A stretch of 64,000 nt of DNA. It comes from Plasmopara viticola (lineage: Eukaryota > Oomycota > Peronosporomycetes > Peronosporales > Peronosporaceae). Shown piece by piece: positions 23,605 to 33,100 of the stretch. The first letter of the stretch is position 1, and the number at the start of each line of letters is the position of its first letter. The notes below the pieces were generated by a model. It saw only the letters and a list, made by a program, of their open reading frames with translations. It made no database searches and was not told the DNA's origin. A program made the translations under genes and the position numbers. The stretch is from contig MBPM02000090.1 in NCBI GenBank assembly GCA_001695595.3, positions 186,001 to 250,000 on the forward strand. Reading direction: 5' to 3'.

Positions 23605-24825
23605 ATGGCCGCCACAGCCGAGGAGGTTGAGGTTTGTAACGTCGATTACACTGAGAATCGAGCGCTAGGTTCTCGTCGACACACAATTAGAGTGAGTTCA
23701 TCGTTGGCTTCTAGCGTAGCCCGTTCGCCAGTAGTATGGCGTCCAGTGATGCCTAGAGGTCGACGATCAATCCTAGTTGCCTCGACAAGCGACAATATGA
23801 TGCGAACCTCTCGATCCATTAGTGATGCCACGACGCCGAGTCACCACATTCCCAAATCGACATTTGCACTGCACGATGTCGACGCAATCAGTGTCCAGCG
23901 AGCTCAAGAGATTCGTAATGTTAATCACGAACGGTTTGAGCGCATTTGTACTTTTTTCATAAGCTCCGAACCAGCATTGGCCATGGAAATTCAAGCAAGA
24001 AGTGACTCTTCTCGCGACCAAGTGTTTGCGTGGATCAATTACATTGTGAGTCCGAAGGTTTTGCACTGTATCAAGAGCACGGGAGACTCGCTACAGGACG
24101 TCCTGGACTTGGTAAAGGTCTCTGCTGCGATCTCAAAGTATGGGGAAAGTGAATTGATCGCCAAGGATAGGATGGGAGACTTGTGGTGCTTACGCAATTT
24201 TCAATCAAGCGCGATGGATTTCATATTGTTAATGAACGAGCGATTGGCTGAAGAAAATCGTGTCGACAAAGTTATCCTTTGTGACCTTTTGACACATGCG
24301 TACACTATGACAATGGAGAAGGAAGACTTCGAAGTCATTGGAGACGATGACCAGTCCAAAGCACTCGTAATGAGAATACAGTCGGAATGGTTTCAAGACG
24401 CCATGGTGAAGGCAAATGGACGACATCTCTATGATTTGATTCGAGAGCGTCTTAGTAGTGCCAACGATTCGTCATGGGATGCGTCAAAGGACAAGTTGGA
24501 GTTAAGGCGAGACCGACTTGAAAGAGTGAGTCTAAAGGATCTGCACGTTGAGAATGAGGCTGCGAATGAATGTCAGAGACGACCGCGTCGACCTCCTCCG
24601 CCTCCACCATGTCGTGAAGCTGCAAAAACGGTCGTTTCGTCACCAACTAGCATTGACACAAAGCCCGAATTTTCCGTCCCAGATCGGTCTTCGTCGTTGC
24701 CTTTAATAGAAAGTCAAGAACTTAATGTCGAGATGGATCCCATGCGACGAAAACTGCTGCCACTCGGAAAAATCGGAAGGTCTCGTGGATTCCTTCAACG
24801 TTGCGTCAACGGGAAGAGGAAGTGA
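23605..24825 (+). CDS. Orphan protein with C-terminal polyproline segment
   Basis: I do not recognise this 406-residue protein. The start ATG at 23605 has a favourable context (CATCATGG) and begins MAATAEEVEV. Residues 1-90 are serine/arginine-rich and look disordered. Residues about 95-290 are a helical, mixed-charge segment beginning VQRAQEIRNVNHERFERICT, which may be the folded domain. Residues about 325-340 hold a basic polyproline stretch (RRPRRPPPPPP) of the type bound by SH3, WW or profilin partners. The C-terminus is basic (LGKIGRSRGFLQRCVNGKRK), which could favour nuclear or membrane association. It is intronless and lies about 275 bp from the NAA20 gene that converges on it. Coding status is supported by length and consistent composition; function is unknown. 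Confidence 0.75.
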   Translation: MAATAEEVEVCNVDYTENRALGSRRHTIRVSSSLASSVARSPVVWRPVMPRGRRSILVASTSDNMMRTSRSISDATTPSHHIPKSTFALHDVDAISVQRAQEIRNVNHERFERICTFFISSEPALAMEIQARSDSSRDQVFAWINYIVSPKVLHCIKSTGDSLQDVLDLVKVSAAISKYGESELIAKDRMGDLWCLRNFQSSAMDFILLMNERLAEENRVDKVILCDLLTHAYTMTMEKEDFEVIGDDDQSKALVMRIQSEWFQDAMVKANGRHLYDLIRERLSSANDSSWDASKDKLELRRDRLERVSLKDLHVENEAANECQRRPRRPPPPPPCREAAKTVVSSPTSIDTKPEFSVPDRSSSLPLIESQELNVEMDPMRRKLLPLGKIGRSRGFLQRCVNGKRK

Positions 24826-25099
24826 GTGAATGTTTGATAGTTTTATATAAAGAGTAATGAGTTAGAATATATGCCATAGTGGAGTTGTACATACATCATG
24901 TGAGTGCATTTTTAGAAATAATTAGCTATCTCAACACAGGATAGCCCTGTATCTTCGAATACCCTTACAATTGGTCTGGTGTGATTGGATGTGGCAGTGG
25001 TATGATCGATTCTTTTTGGACGTCACGAGGAAGCGCTTTTCTCATATCTGACAACACAAACTCTTGGCAATCAGCAAGCCACTTTTTAATCACACATCA

Positions 25100-25706
25100 T
25101 CACAGGCTCATACCAAACGCATCTTCTTCATCTTCAACACTTGAGTAGTACCCGAGCACGCGCCGATAAACAGAGTACCCGAACTTCTCGTACATCTGAA
25201 TGGCCAGCGAGTTGGAGACACGCACAAAAAGGTCTACAAAGTAGCCATCGTAGAGTTCTACCGACACATTCTCGAGGTAGTCCATGAGTTTCTTAGCCAG
25301 TCCAAGACGTCGAAATTCGGGAGCTACAGTCACAGCCGTCACATGTCCGTGCCAATTTGTCCCTTGGCCCTCGGCCTTTCCCATGACTACCAAATCGTAT
25401 AAATTGTATATAATGACCCAAATGCCGCCACTAAGGGCTTTCAAAGGAAGATTGTAACGTACTATAGCCCATGATGGTAAAATTCGGGTCTTCCTGTACC
25501 AAAAAGTAGTCTGGCCACTTGGAGAGATACTGGAGGTAGAATGACATGTTGTACTAGGAAGCAAGGCACGGTCAAAGATACACTACGTCTATGGTTTTAG
25601 CGACTTCAAAAGATTCACAAAGCCGTACCGTCTCCGTCAGCACATCTAAGTTGACGTTGTTAAAGCGAAAGAGGTCATCACAGCAGAATTTGCGCGTGGA
25701 CGTCAT
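25100..25706 (-). CDS. NAA20: N-alpha-acetyltransferase 20, NatB catalytic subunit
   Basis: NAA20 is the catalytic half of NatB, which co-translationally acetylates N-termini beginning Met-Asp, Met-Glu, Met-Asn or Met-Gln at the ribosome. I reassembled it by eye from three exons: 25629-25706 (MTSTRKFCCDDLFRFNNVNL onward), 25463-25553 (YNMSFYLQYLSKWPDYFLVQ onward) and 25100-25386. The introns are 25554-25628 (75 nt, GTACGG...CCTAG) and 25387-25462 (76 nt, GTACGT...GGTAG). The joined frame gives 151 residues and restores the family text across both junctions (VLTET|YNMSF and IMGY-I-MGKAEG). The acetyl-CoA loop is EFRRLGLAKKLM, followed by FFVDLFVRVSN-like GYFVDLFVRVSNSLAIQMYE. It is shorter than human NAA20 at the C-terminus. 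The start codon touches the SET gene promoter region. An auxiliary NAA25 is not in the window. Confidence 0.93.
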
Positions 25707-25794
25707 GGTTTATAGAATTGTTGTACCAGGATGGTACAATGTACCGCCACTCCTAAATGACTACATTTTTTTTAGGCGCGTTGTTCGACCATTG
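25707..25794. promoter_or_regulatory. Compact bidirectional promoter region between NAA20 and SET gene
   Basis: At most 88 bp lie between the NAA20 start (minus strand) and the ATG chosen for the SET gene (plus strand). If the SET gene instead starts at its in-frame ATG at 25705, the two start codons overlap in one CATG. A TCATTTAGG stretch on the minus strand is weakly initiator-like. On the plus strand, a pyrimidine run ending TTTTTTTTAG at 25775 could be a splice acceptor. Confidence 0.5.
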
Positions 25795-26262
25795 ATGGAC
25801 GACGAGCTCCTTGTCCCTCGGTCGTACTACATGTACTTCCTGCGTGCGGAAGCTGTACAAGACAATGGCGTAGAAGTCCGCAACTCAGGAATACCGGGAG
25901 CAGGCAAAGGACTGTTCGCCACGCGGCTTCACGCTCAAGGCTCTAAAATTTGCGAGTACTCGGGGGTGGTCATACCCAACAAAGTGGCTTGGAAGCGTAA
26001 GGACAAGTCTTATCTCATGAAAATGGGTGACAACGTTTATGTGGACGCTCTGGACTGTCCAAACGTCCTTGCACGGTACATCAACGACTGCAGAGGACAC
26101 CGTGGAGGCTTCAACGTCCACTTTGTGAAGCATCCAGAGGACGGAAAAGCCGACGTCGTTGCAATGCGAGACCTTCACCCAGGAGAAGAACTGTACGCTA
26201 ATTATGGCCGACTTTACTGGCTTGCCTACAACATGATGTACCCTAGTAACCCCGTGCGGTAA
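25795..26262 (+). CDS. SET-domain protein (putative lysine methyltransferase)
   Basis: This gene encodes a small, nearly bare SET domain of 155 residues from the ATG at 25795. SET enzymes move a methyl group from S-adenosylmethionine to lysine, often on histones. The N-terminal SET strand is GIPGAGKGLFATR, equivalent to the G-x-G cofactor loop. The pseudo-knot is formed by LARYINDCRGHRGGFNVHFV, which replaces the usual RFxNHSC motif, and the catalytic end is GEELYANYGRLYW with its tyrosine. No pre-SET or post-SET cysteine cluster is seen, and no extra domain. The frame is open upstream to 25591 because it runs antisense over NAA20 exon 1; in-frame starts at 25705 and 25591 exist. A short upstream intron ending at the TTTTTTTTAG near 25775 is also possible. 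The target is unknown and need not be histone. Confidence 0.8.
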   Translation: MDDELLVPRSYYMYFLRAEAVQDNGVEVRNSGIPGAGKGLFATRLHAQGSKICEYSGVVIPNKVAWKRKDKSYLMKMGDNVYVDALDCPNVLARYINDCRGHRGGFNVHFVKHPEDGKADVVAMRDLHPGEELYANYGRLYWLAYNMMYPSNPVR

Positions 26263-26409
26263 CGTTAAATCCGCAGTATCGATCTCTCCAAAATTTATCG
26301 AGCGTGGTGACCATAATTTATGCATTCAGTAATTTGATTCATCATTTAATACTCCCTGAGCGACGCCGAAATAGCAGCTGCTACATCTTCTTCACTAGTG
26401 CTGCGTGGT

Positions 26410-26804
26410 TTAGCAGCTGAACCGTTCGAGTAACCCGCGGTGCTCATGGTAGTCGACAGTGATAAATTTGCGCTCTAGATAAGCAGCATCAGTCATCGTG
26501 CAAAAACTCAAGTTTTCACCAGAACTGTACTCTACCTGGCGTACAAGCTCATCATCCGAATTATCCTTTTCCTCTGCAGCATCCATTGCAGCTTTACGCA
26601 TTGCTGAGATTTCTGCCTCTGCAATTTCCAGAAAAATGCGCTCGCGGTTGAAATCGTAGTCGAAGACATCCTTTTCATTTACACTCCTATTAGTCTACAG
26701 AGTAAGATAACAGTGCTATTAAATTATCTTGGTTTTACCCGTTGCAGCAAATTTTCGCTTAATAAAGGCATCTGTGGAGCTGTCGTGAACGTCGTGTTGA
26801 GCAT
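26410..26804 (-). CDS. Small two-exon orphan protein
   Basis: I reconstruct a 116-residue protein from exon 1 (26739-26804, beginning MLNTTFTTAPQMPLLSENLL) and exon 2 (26410-26694, beginning TNRSVNEKDVFDYDFNRERI). They are separated by a 44-nt intron (26695-26738, GTAAAA...TGTAG). An in-frame TAG five codons before the ATG fixes the start as the first Met. The centre is an acidic, alanine-rich predicted helix (FLEIAEAEISAMRKAAMDAA), followed by a polar acidic stretch and a short mixed tail ending in Cys. There is no signal peptide, membrane segment or known motif. It lies between the SET gene, which converges on it, and the LYRM2-like gene, which is on the same strand. Coding status rests on a frame-preserving intron and composition; function is unknown. 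Confidence 0.55.
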
Positions 26805-27117
26805 AATGTGACAGTGCTATATCGATATAAAGATGCAGATTGGGTCAGTTTTGTTATAGATAAGGAGTGCAGAGCCGTTTACCGCTCTTACCTTGAGAAT
26901 GGCCATGTGGTCGCTGGTGTGCGCCGAAGACGACGCCATGAAGGACGTCCCGGTATAGTACCGAACAAAATCTATTATAAAATTCACCTATAGAAATTAC
27001 TTTTGACCGTCACGTTAAATTTCTAAGACTTCATCGACCCAATTATCGTTGACTTGTCACCAGCACAAGCCATCGAAACAAGGCAACAAAAGTACGCTTT
27101 TTGACTGTATCTTACAA
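26805..27117. other. Spacer between orphan and LYRM2-like gene
   Basis: These 313 bases contain the upstream region of the two-exon orphan and the 3' end region of the LYRM2-like gene. A plus-strand open frame at 26808-26993 has no ATG start of its own and no recognisable content. No other feature was seen. Confidence 0.45.
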
Positions 27118-27597
27118 TCAGCGGCGCTTGATCGCTTTTAAGTCGAATCGACTGGCGCCTTTGCGATTTACCCAAGGCCAACCGGTACCCAAGCGACCCT
27201 TAACGTCATCCTTGCCGTCACTAGTGTCCGGCGGTAGATCCATTTTTGTTGAATGACTGTTTTCCTTTTCCGAGTCACTCTCAGTATTATGCTTAGCTTG
27301 CGCCGTGTCCACCAGTTCGCTCACTATTTTGAGCTGCTCGCGTCCCTGACGCAATAACACGCCCAAGCGGCGCTCGTCTTTTTCATGGCGACACGCCTCA
27401 AAGCCCGCACGAACCTTATGCCGTACATTCAAACGCACATCAATGGGTAGCGGCTTGGAGATGCGTAAAAACTCACGGAATTGCTGAAGAACTTTTGTGC
27501 GGTTTATAAAATATTGTAGCGACTTAATGTCATGCCCTAGCGCTCGCCGCATTTCAACACCTTCCAATGTAGACTTGAGGACTAAAGTCACATTCAT
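27118..27597 (-). CDS. LYR-motif mitochondrial protein, LYRM2-like
   Basis: The 159-residue product resembles LYRM2, a Complex-1-LYR family protein of the mitochondrial matrix that works with the acyl carrier protein and supports respiratory complex I. The match is over residues 24-105. SLQYFINRTKVLQQFREFLR corresponds to the LYRM2 first helix; next come the basic helix VRHKVRAGFEACRHEKD and the third helix LGVLLRQGREQLKIVSELVD. The LYR tripeptide itself reads QFR (residues 39-41), keeping the aromatic and arginine but losing the leucine. An extra C-terminal tail of about 50 residues, acidic then basic (ending RFDLKAIKRR), is longer than in animal LYRM2. A MULE transposon begins only 143 bp upstream of the start codon. 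The family call is good; the exact ortholog is an inference. Confidence 0.75.
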   Translation of the reverse strand: MNVTLVLKSTLEGVEMRRALGHDIKSLQYFINRTKVLQQFREFLRISKPLPIDVRLNVRHKVRAGFEACRHEKDERRLGVLLRQGREQLKIVSELVDTAQAKHNTESDSEKENSHSTKMDLPPDTSDGKDDVKGRLGTGWPWVNRKGASRFDLKAIKRR

Positions 27598-27739
27598 GTC
27601 AGCACATTATTAGGATAATTAATAAGGAAGTAACGAGCCAATAGGGTACCGAAAAAAGGAAGGATGGCGAATTAAATGGAAAAAATATTTTTCCAAAAAA
27701 ACGATGAAAAAGCAAAAAAAATATTATCATCAATAAATA

Positions 27740-27823
27740 GGGGGACTACACCCCCCCCCTCTTTTTGCTGACCAATTAAAGTACAGCTTCATATCTTTAG
27801 CCACCGCTTTATCACAAATGCCG
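27740..27823 (+). repeat. MULE 1 terminal inverted repeat, left
   Basis: This includes CTACACCCCCCCCCTC, then TTTTTGCTGACCAATTAAAG, TACAGCTTCATATCTTTAGC and CACC. The right repeat, read in reverse complement, has the same text with few changes (for example GCTGACCAATCAAAGTCCAG). Confidence 0.9.
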
Positions 27824-27840
27824 TAAAAGTTATGCAATTA

Positions 27841-29976
27841 TTAGGATGCTGATGTATATGGGCAGGTGCACTTGTTGTGTCCATCTTCTCGAAGACAATT
27901 GCGGCACTTCCTTTTTGCTTGCGAGGTTTGTGATGCCGCAACATGCTCGAATAGAGTTGGCTCTCGGCGTGTATACTTCTGTGCAACAGAACCCACAGGG
28001 CGACCACGAGTGTGTACCGTACTCGGTTCCTGTATTGTTGAACTGCTTATGTTGTTCAATGACCCTAGGTCAAATGTTAATTGACTTCTTTGGTAGAGTG
28101 GTATTTCCGCATGGCGCCAAACCAGCGTGAAAACGCTGGTGCGGCGCCTTGGAACGTAGGAATTGGCAGCGATGGAAGGACTAGTGTTTGCGGTCGCTGA
28201 AGTCACAAATGGTGATCAAAATCCGCAATGACCAGCGAAAAACCGGCATCTAGTCTGCTGTGAAGCTTGTGCTCGAATGGTAAGCCCATAATTTCTAAAA
28301 AAGCATGCGTACATGCTGTTTGTGGACCTACTTGTATTGCGAGTTGATACTGATACTGCTCATGCACCTAATGCCAGAAATTGTGAGCTAATGCACAACG
28401 GGGCAATCCACGATGATGCACAAGTGGGTCATACACGATTATACACCTTTACCTATAAAAACGCGTATGATGACACTTTCCGGACGACGCTTGACCAAAT
28501 TGGTGCTTGCAAGCGAACTGGCAAGCTTAGCCTTTCTTTGGCAATCTTCTGACTTATTTCGACTCATTGTGATCCACCAGCGAGCAGCAATTATTGGTAC
28601 ACAACATTAAGGTCAGATGTTGCGACCGAAATCCACTGTTTCAAGAAGGCATGGCTTCCTTCCACTTTGAAGGTGACCGCATGCCCGTGATGAGCAGCGT
28701 TGCTGGTCCGTGCCAGAACAAATTTCTTTTTGTGTTATTGTAACCATGCTGAAGATAGGTACGTAACAGCAGGAGCCGGAGCAATTTATTATATTTTGGC
28801 CCAGCAAGCTTCGTAGTCGTCTTCAATGATGGAGTAACACAAGCTCCACCACAGTTTCCAAAATGCTCTTAGTCTTCACTCGCTGTAAAGTGCCCTTTGC
28901 ATTTTGCTTGGATATTTTTCTTGACATGCCAAGGGCATATCAAAATTGATGAGTCCGGCAATGTCGCCCAATTTGCTGAAATTAGCGCAAGTTCTCGGTC
29001 CACCACTATTGTTAATTTTCGCCTGTTTAATATCGAGCAGAAACAATCGAAAACTGGTTATGAGCCCAGATATCCTCCTCGCTCTCTGCCGACAAGAAAC
29101 AAAATGATAGCGAAATCGTTTGGTTTGTTGACGTTGCGCCAACGGTGTGTAGCAGCGGCATTTTGTATCTGAATTGAACCGAATCAAATCATTAGCTTTC
29201 CTTGACAGTTGAGAGACCCTTCAAGCGTACCTATTAGTTCTATATTTTGATCCATGTTGAAGACTGTGTTTGCACAGGAGGTTCGCGCCACGTAGATTGC
29301 TGTATTTAGCGCAATATACAAACATCGGAGCCTAATTTCTGTGCACATCCTAGCTCTATAGTGTACCTTATCTGCTTCCTATTCATTTGAAACGCTTCAA
29401 ATGGACTTCGGCCATTCATCATTTCATTTTTTTCTGGTGTAGTAAAATCTATGTATCATGTCAGAACAACGCCGAGCGCATCAATGCAGTCAAGATTGGT
29501 ACCATTTGTCTTGCGTTGCCGATATCCTTCCTGAGTACAAGACAGGCAGAATCCCTTTGACGCAGTGTGGCAAGATTAGTACGAGGGGGTGGTCATCGTA
29601 GAAAGGATGGTATCTTTCTCCGGGTTTAGCGTCCAGTTGAACGCATAGGCTGCGGGGTCAGAGGTGGCCTCATGTCCAGAATGCGTGCCACACATCAACT
29701 TCATGTCCCATAAGTAGTTACCAGATTGCTGCAAGACGCGTGCCACAATAGCCAGCCATTAACAGCTTGTAACGTAGATGTGTTCCGTATGACATTACCC
29801 ACTTTCTTGTAAATACAACTGTGAACACATCAAAGCCACACCTTCCTAAATCCACCTGTTTTGCTCTTTTTGGTACGATCAAGTCTCACAGCGAAGCCGT
29901 TTAATTTAGCAAAAGCCTTAACAGAGTTTTCCGCCTCTTCAAAGGTAGATAAAGTGGCATTTTCGAGGTTCGACAT
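27841..29976 (-). pseudogene. Broken MULE transposase (FAR1-like, zinc knuckle)
   Basis: A functional version would cut and paste the element through its inverted repeats. The start is likely the ATG at 29976 (MSNLENATLSTFEEAENSVK). Next comes a FAR1-type DNA-binding domain (KAFAKLNGFAVRLDRTKKSK), a stop, and in-frame CVHS. A second frame carries LWDMKLMCGTHSGHEATSDP AAYAFNWTLNP, then a third carries LRQRDSACLVLRKDIGNARQ, a hallmark of the MULE N-terminal region. Fragments such as EKYPSKMQRALY follow. The C-terminal frame (27841-28206) has RGRPVGS and a zinc knuckle with spacing C-x2-C-x4-GHN-x3-C (CRNCLREDGHNKCTC). Several frame changes and stops make it a pseudogene. The order of parts matches the minus-strand direction throughout. 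Confidence 0.85.
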
Positions 29977-30037
29977 AGTGGTTACGTGGTAAAGCAATGA
30001 CAAATAATTTGAGGAACTGTTCAAGCAGGAATATCTG

Positions 30038-30157
30038 CCGGCGCTTATAAATTTGTGAAATAGTGGTGGCTGAAGTTATGAAGCTGGACTTTGATTGGTC
30101 AGCATAAAGAGGGGGGTGTAGCTCTAGGCAGGGGGGAGTGTAGCCATAGGCGCTCCC
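30038..30157 (-). repeat. MULE 1 terminal inverted repeat, right
   Basis: This is the reverse complement of the left repeat with scattered substitutions. It is longer because a CTACAC plus C-run segment is present twice near the outer end, a local duplication absent on the left. Confidence 0.9.
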
Positions 30158-33100
30158 TAAATATGTTTGCAACAATGGCAAAAAACCATGAAAAGAATTA
30201 AAACTGGAAAATTTGTACCTAAAAATAGTAATTTTATCGCATACAATCTGCGGGCAGCAATTGGTTATATGCAAGAAATGTATGCGTTTGCTCCATATGC
30301 ATTACGCGGCATGGCACTTATGACACTTTTCTCAAGAACAAAGTTGGAGGTGTGCTATCGGTGGCGTGTTATGAAAATGATATCAATGATATTCAGATTG
30401 TTGCAGTCGCATTCGTAAGCAGGGAGACTAAAGCAAGTTGGGCGTGATTCATCAAGTTCCTGTTCCAGCTTTTGCCTGCACTTCCAGCCTTCGCAATATC
30501 TGATCGTGACACGGGATTTGTGCCAGCAATGATAAAAAATGGCAAAAAGATACCACATTTCGTTTACTTACGTTGAAGGAACATGCATGGGACTTAGCAC
30601 GTGCACAGGTCGTGCAATCGTACGAAGCTAACGAGGCCTTTATATGGCTGACTGACGTCGGATATGGGAAGAGGTCCACTTCCCATTCTTCATGCTCACG
30701 ATCTGGAATTTGACCTTAATTGATAGAGCGCAAACTTCATGAACAACGCGCTAAAAAACATCCGCAAAAATACCAATTTTGGATTGATGATGACAATTGA
30801 ACGCTATGTTGGTACGAAATGGCTCGAATTTGCTAGACAGACCAAACAATAGTGTGGTCATGTCTCATGATGCCAGTTTCATTTTTTAAAATTATACAAG
30901 GATAAAAAAAATGGATCGCAATTTGTAAAACCACTTGGTGGTCATTTGGCCCATAGCGAGAAAACAATCCCTTCCTGTTCAGCCATGGGTACCGGCAGTT
31001 TAACGATTTCCAAAATTAATCAGGTTTGAGACTACGTCATTGGGCAATGAGGAAGAGCGAATCGCATTGAATATGCGTTGACGTGACCGACGCTGACTGC
31101 CCTTCTTTAGCATGTGGTGTGGCATACACACTAGCACGGGAATTACAAATTGTCCAGCAACTACAGATCAAGTTCTCAAAGTGTCAATTCTGCGTTGACG
31201 AAATCCCGTGATCGGAGACTTGCCGCACAAAATATCGTTCGTCTTTCTTTCTTGTGTGAGTTTCTGAGAAATGGTACGAGTCACAACTGATGAGTCTGAT
31301 GGACTGAAACTTTTCAAGGAACGTATCTGTGACTGTACACCTTCTCAGCGCTCGAAAAGAAAATAGTCTTGCGATGTTCTCGCAGTTTGTCGGTGCTGTA
31401 TCTGCTGCTGGTGAAAGCTGCGTGGTCTATCCATGCATGACTTGAAAAAAACACTCGAACTCTATTTTGGGCAACCTAATGCTGTCCTTGTTTTAATGCG
31501 ACCGTAGTGCGATAAACCTGCTCTTTTTTTAACTTTCCAGCAACTAGGACATGATTTTTGTGAGAAGTCATATAAAGTATCACGAATAAACCGCGATTTT
31601 GGCACGCCAGATATACTTTGAAGCCGTCCTCTTGAAGACCTGAAACGTCTCAAGGGCTACGAACCTATCGAATTGTCTTCCTAAGCACGCGCAGAGCCGT
31701 TTCGGAAACCGTTCTAGCGGTAATGATGTAGTTGCTTCGGAAATACAAGTACCATCTGCACTCAGGGCTTCGCTGCAAAAATATATACTGCCATCTATGG
31801 GTTTTGCGACATTCGTCAATTCACAGACACGACCTAGTGTTTGCAAGAAGAAGTCATGGTCTACGTCAACAAATCCACATTTTAGCTCATGTAAAAACGA
31901 GTGACTTACTCGATCTAGAAACCATGCCATTTTCAGGCCACGATGAGATTGCTGTATCCTGGTGTGCCTTACACGTTGATCAATACTTTGTTCCAACAAT
32001 TACTTGTATGATTGTTCATTAAGCTACGATATGCGACTGAATTAGTACAAAACGTGACCTCAACCATACACAGGAGCCGTCGTGGCCTATTGCTTTGCAA
32101 AGTTGTGAAATCCCCAATTTTGATAAGGCAACGCGTGCTTAGGCGGTTATGGCTTTAATCTCTTATTTTGACGTCGCTTAAAAACACCTCGATAGGCTCA
32201 CCCGCATAAAATTAATATGTTTTGGCTATATCTTGAAAGAAAGAAAGGACGTGTTTTTGGCCATGCAGCGTCTTAGTACTTCAAAAGAGTGATTATACGC
32301 TAAGTTGAATCTTGATTCAGGACCGACCAATAAGTTCTGAACACTTGGAAATGTCGTCTGCATATCTTCACTGGACTTACTGTCTACATCGTGCACCAGC
32401 AAAGCCGATTTTTGACCATAAAATTTGAGATACAGAAAAAAGTATTAAAATTTGACTTTCTGCCGATAGCTCACGTGAAAGAGCATCAAAAACCACGTCT
32501 ACTGTGGCACACACTGCCAACGAAAAATGGCACTTTCGCGATAGCCCCAGTCCCATTCCTGCGTCTCAATACCAGGAGAAAGAACAGGACGAGAACAAGG
32601 CCCATGAAGTGCAACACCAGCACTCTGTGTTTTTCTAATTTTCTGATTTTCTACTGATTTATTTTCTTTCTTGAAGTTGCAGTTTAAAGACGCTGTTGTG
32701 GAAAACGGAATCTTTATAAAAGGTGTTGCGATTGTCCTCTCTGAGCAACATTGTTGTATATGGTGCTTTTTGACGGCAAGAATTCGGGTGTCCGTCACAA
32801 AGATTTCGCTCAGTCGAAGAAACTCGCGCCAAAATATATTGGCATAGAACTGATCTTAAAAAAAGATTCGCGAGATTCTCATAGCTCTCCAGACATGCAA
32901 AAACGCGTTGCAAGCGTACCTTAGCGAGTTCTGCTCAATTTTTCTCGCACACAATCTTCGAGCGGCAGATTGATGAGCTGAAGTCACTAGCGTCGACACT
33001 GCTGGAAGGTGCTAAAAGAACATTACTACGTGCAGTGGAGCCAAGCTGCTCAGAGATCAATTCAGATCTTTCAAATCCATTCTCATCAATATTGTCAAAT

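Larger units (their letters stand above)
27740..30157. mobile_element. MULE (Mutator-like) DNA transposon with long terminal inverted repeats
   Basis: The element is about 2.4 kb, bounded by imperfect inverted repeats of 85-120 bp (27740-27823 and 30038-30157). Inside it, on the minus strand, is one degenerate transposase with an N-terminal FAR1-type domain and a C-terminal zinc knuckle, filling nearly all the space between the repeats. The outer ends are G-rich (GGGGG and GGGAG, each reading inward). No clean 8-11 bp target duplication is visible; only TAAATA is shared at the two outer junctions. The copy is inactive, as the transposase frame is broken repeatedly. Confidence 0.85.

Noticed and set aside
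26808..26993. Plus-strand open frame upstream of the two-exon orphan
   Set aside because: It has no ATG start, no motif, and lies in the presumed promoter of the minus-strand gene.
31580..31999. 139-codon minus-strand frame
   Set aside because: No domain motif, no plausible neighbours in frame, and it is surrounded by decayed sequence.
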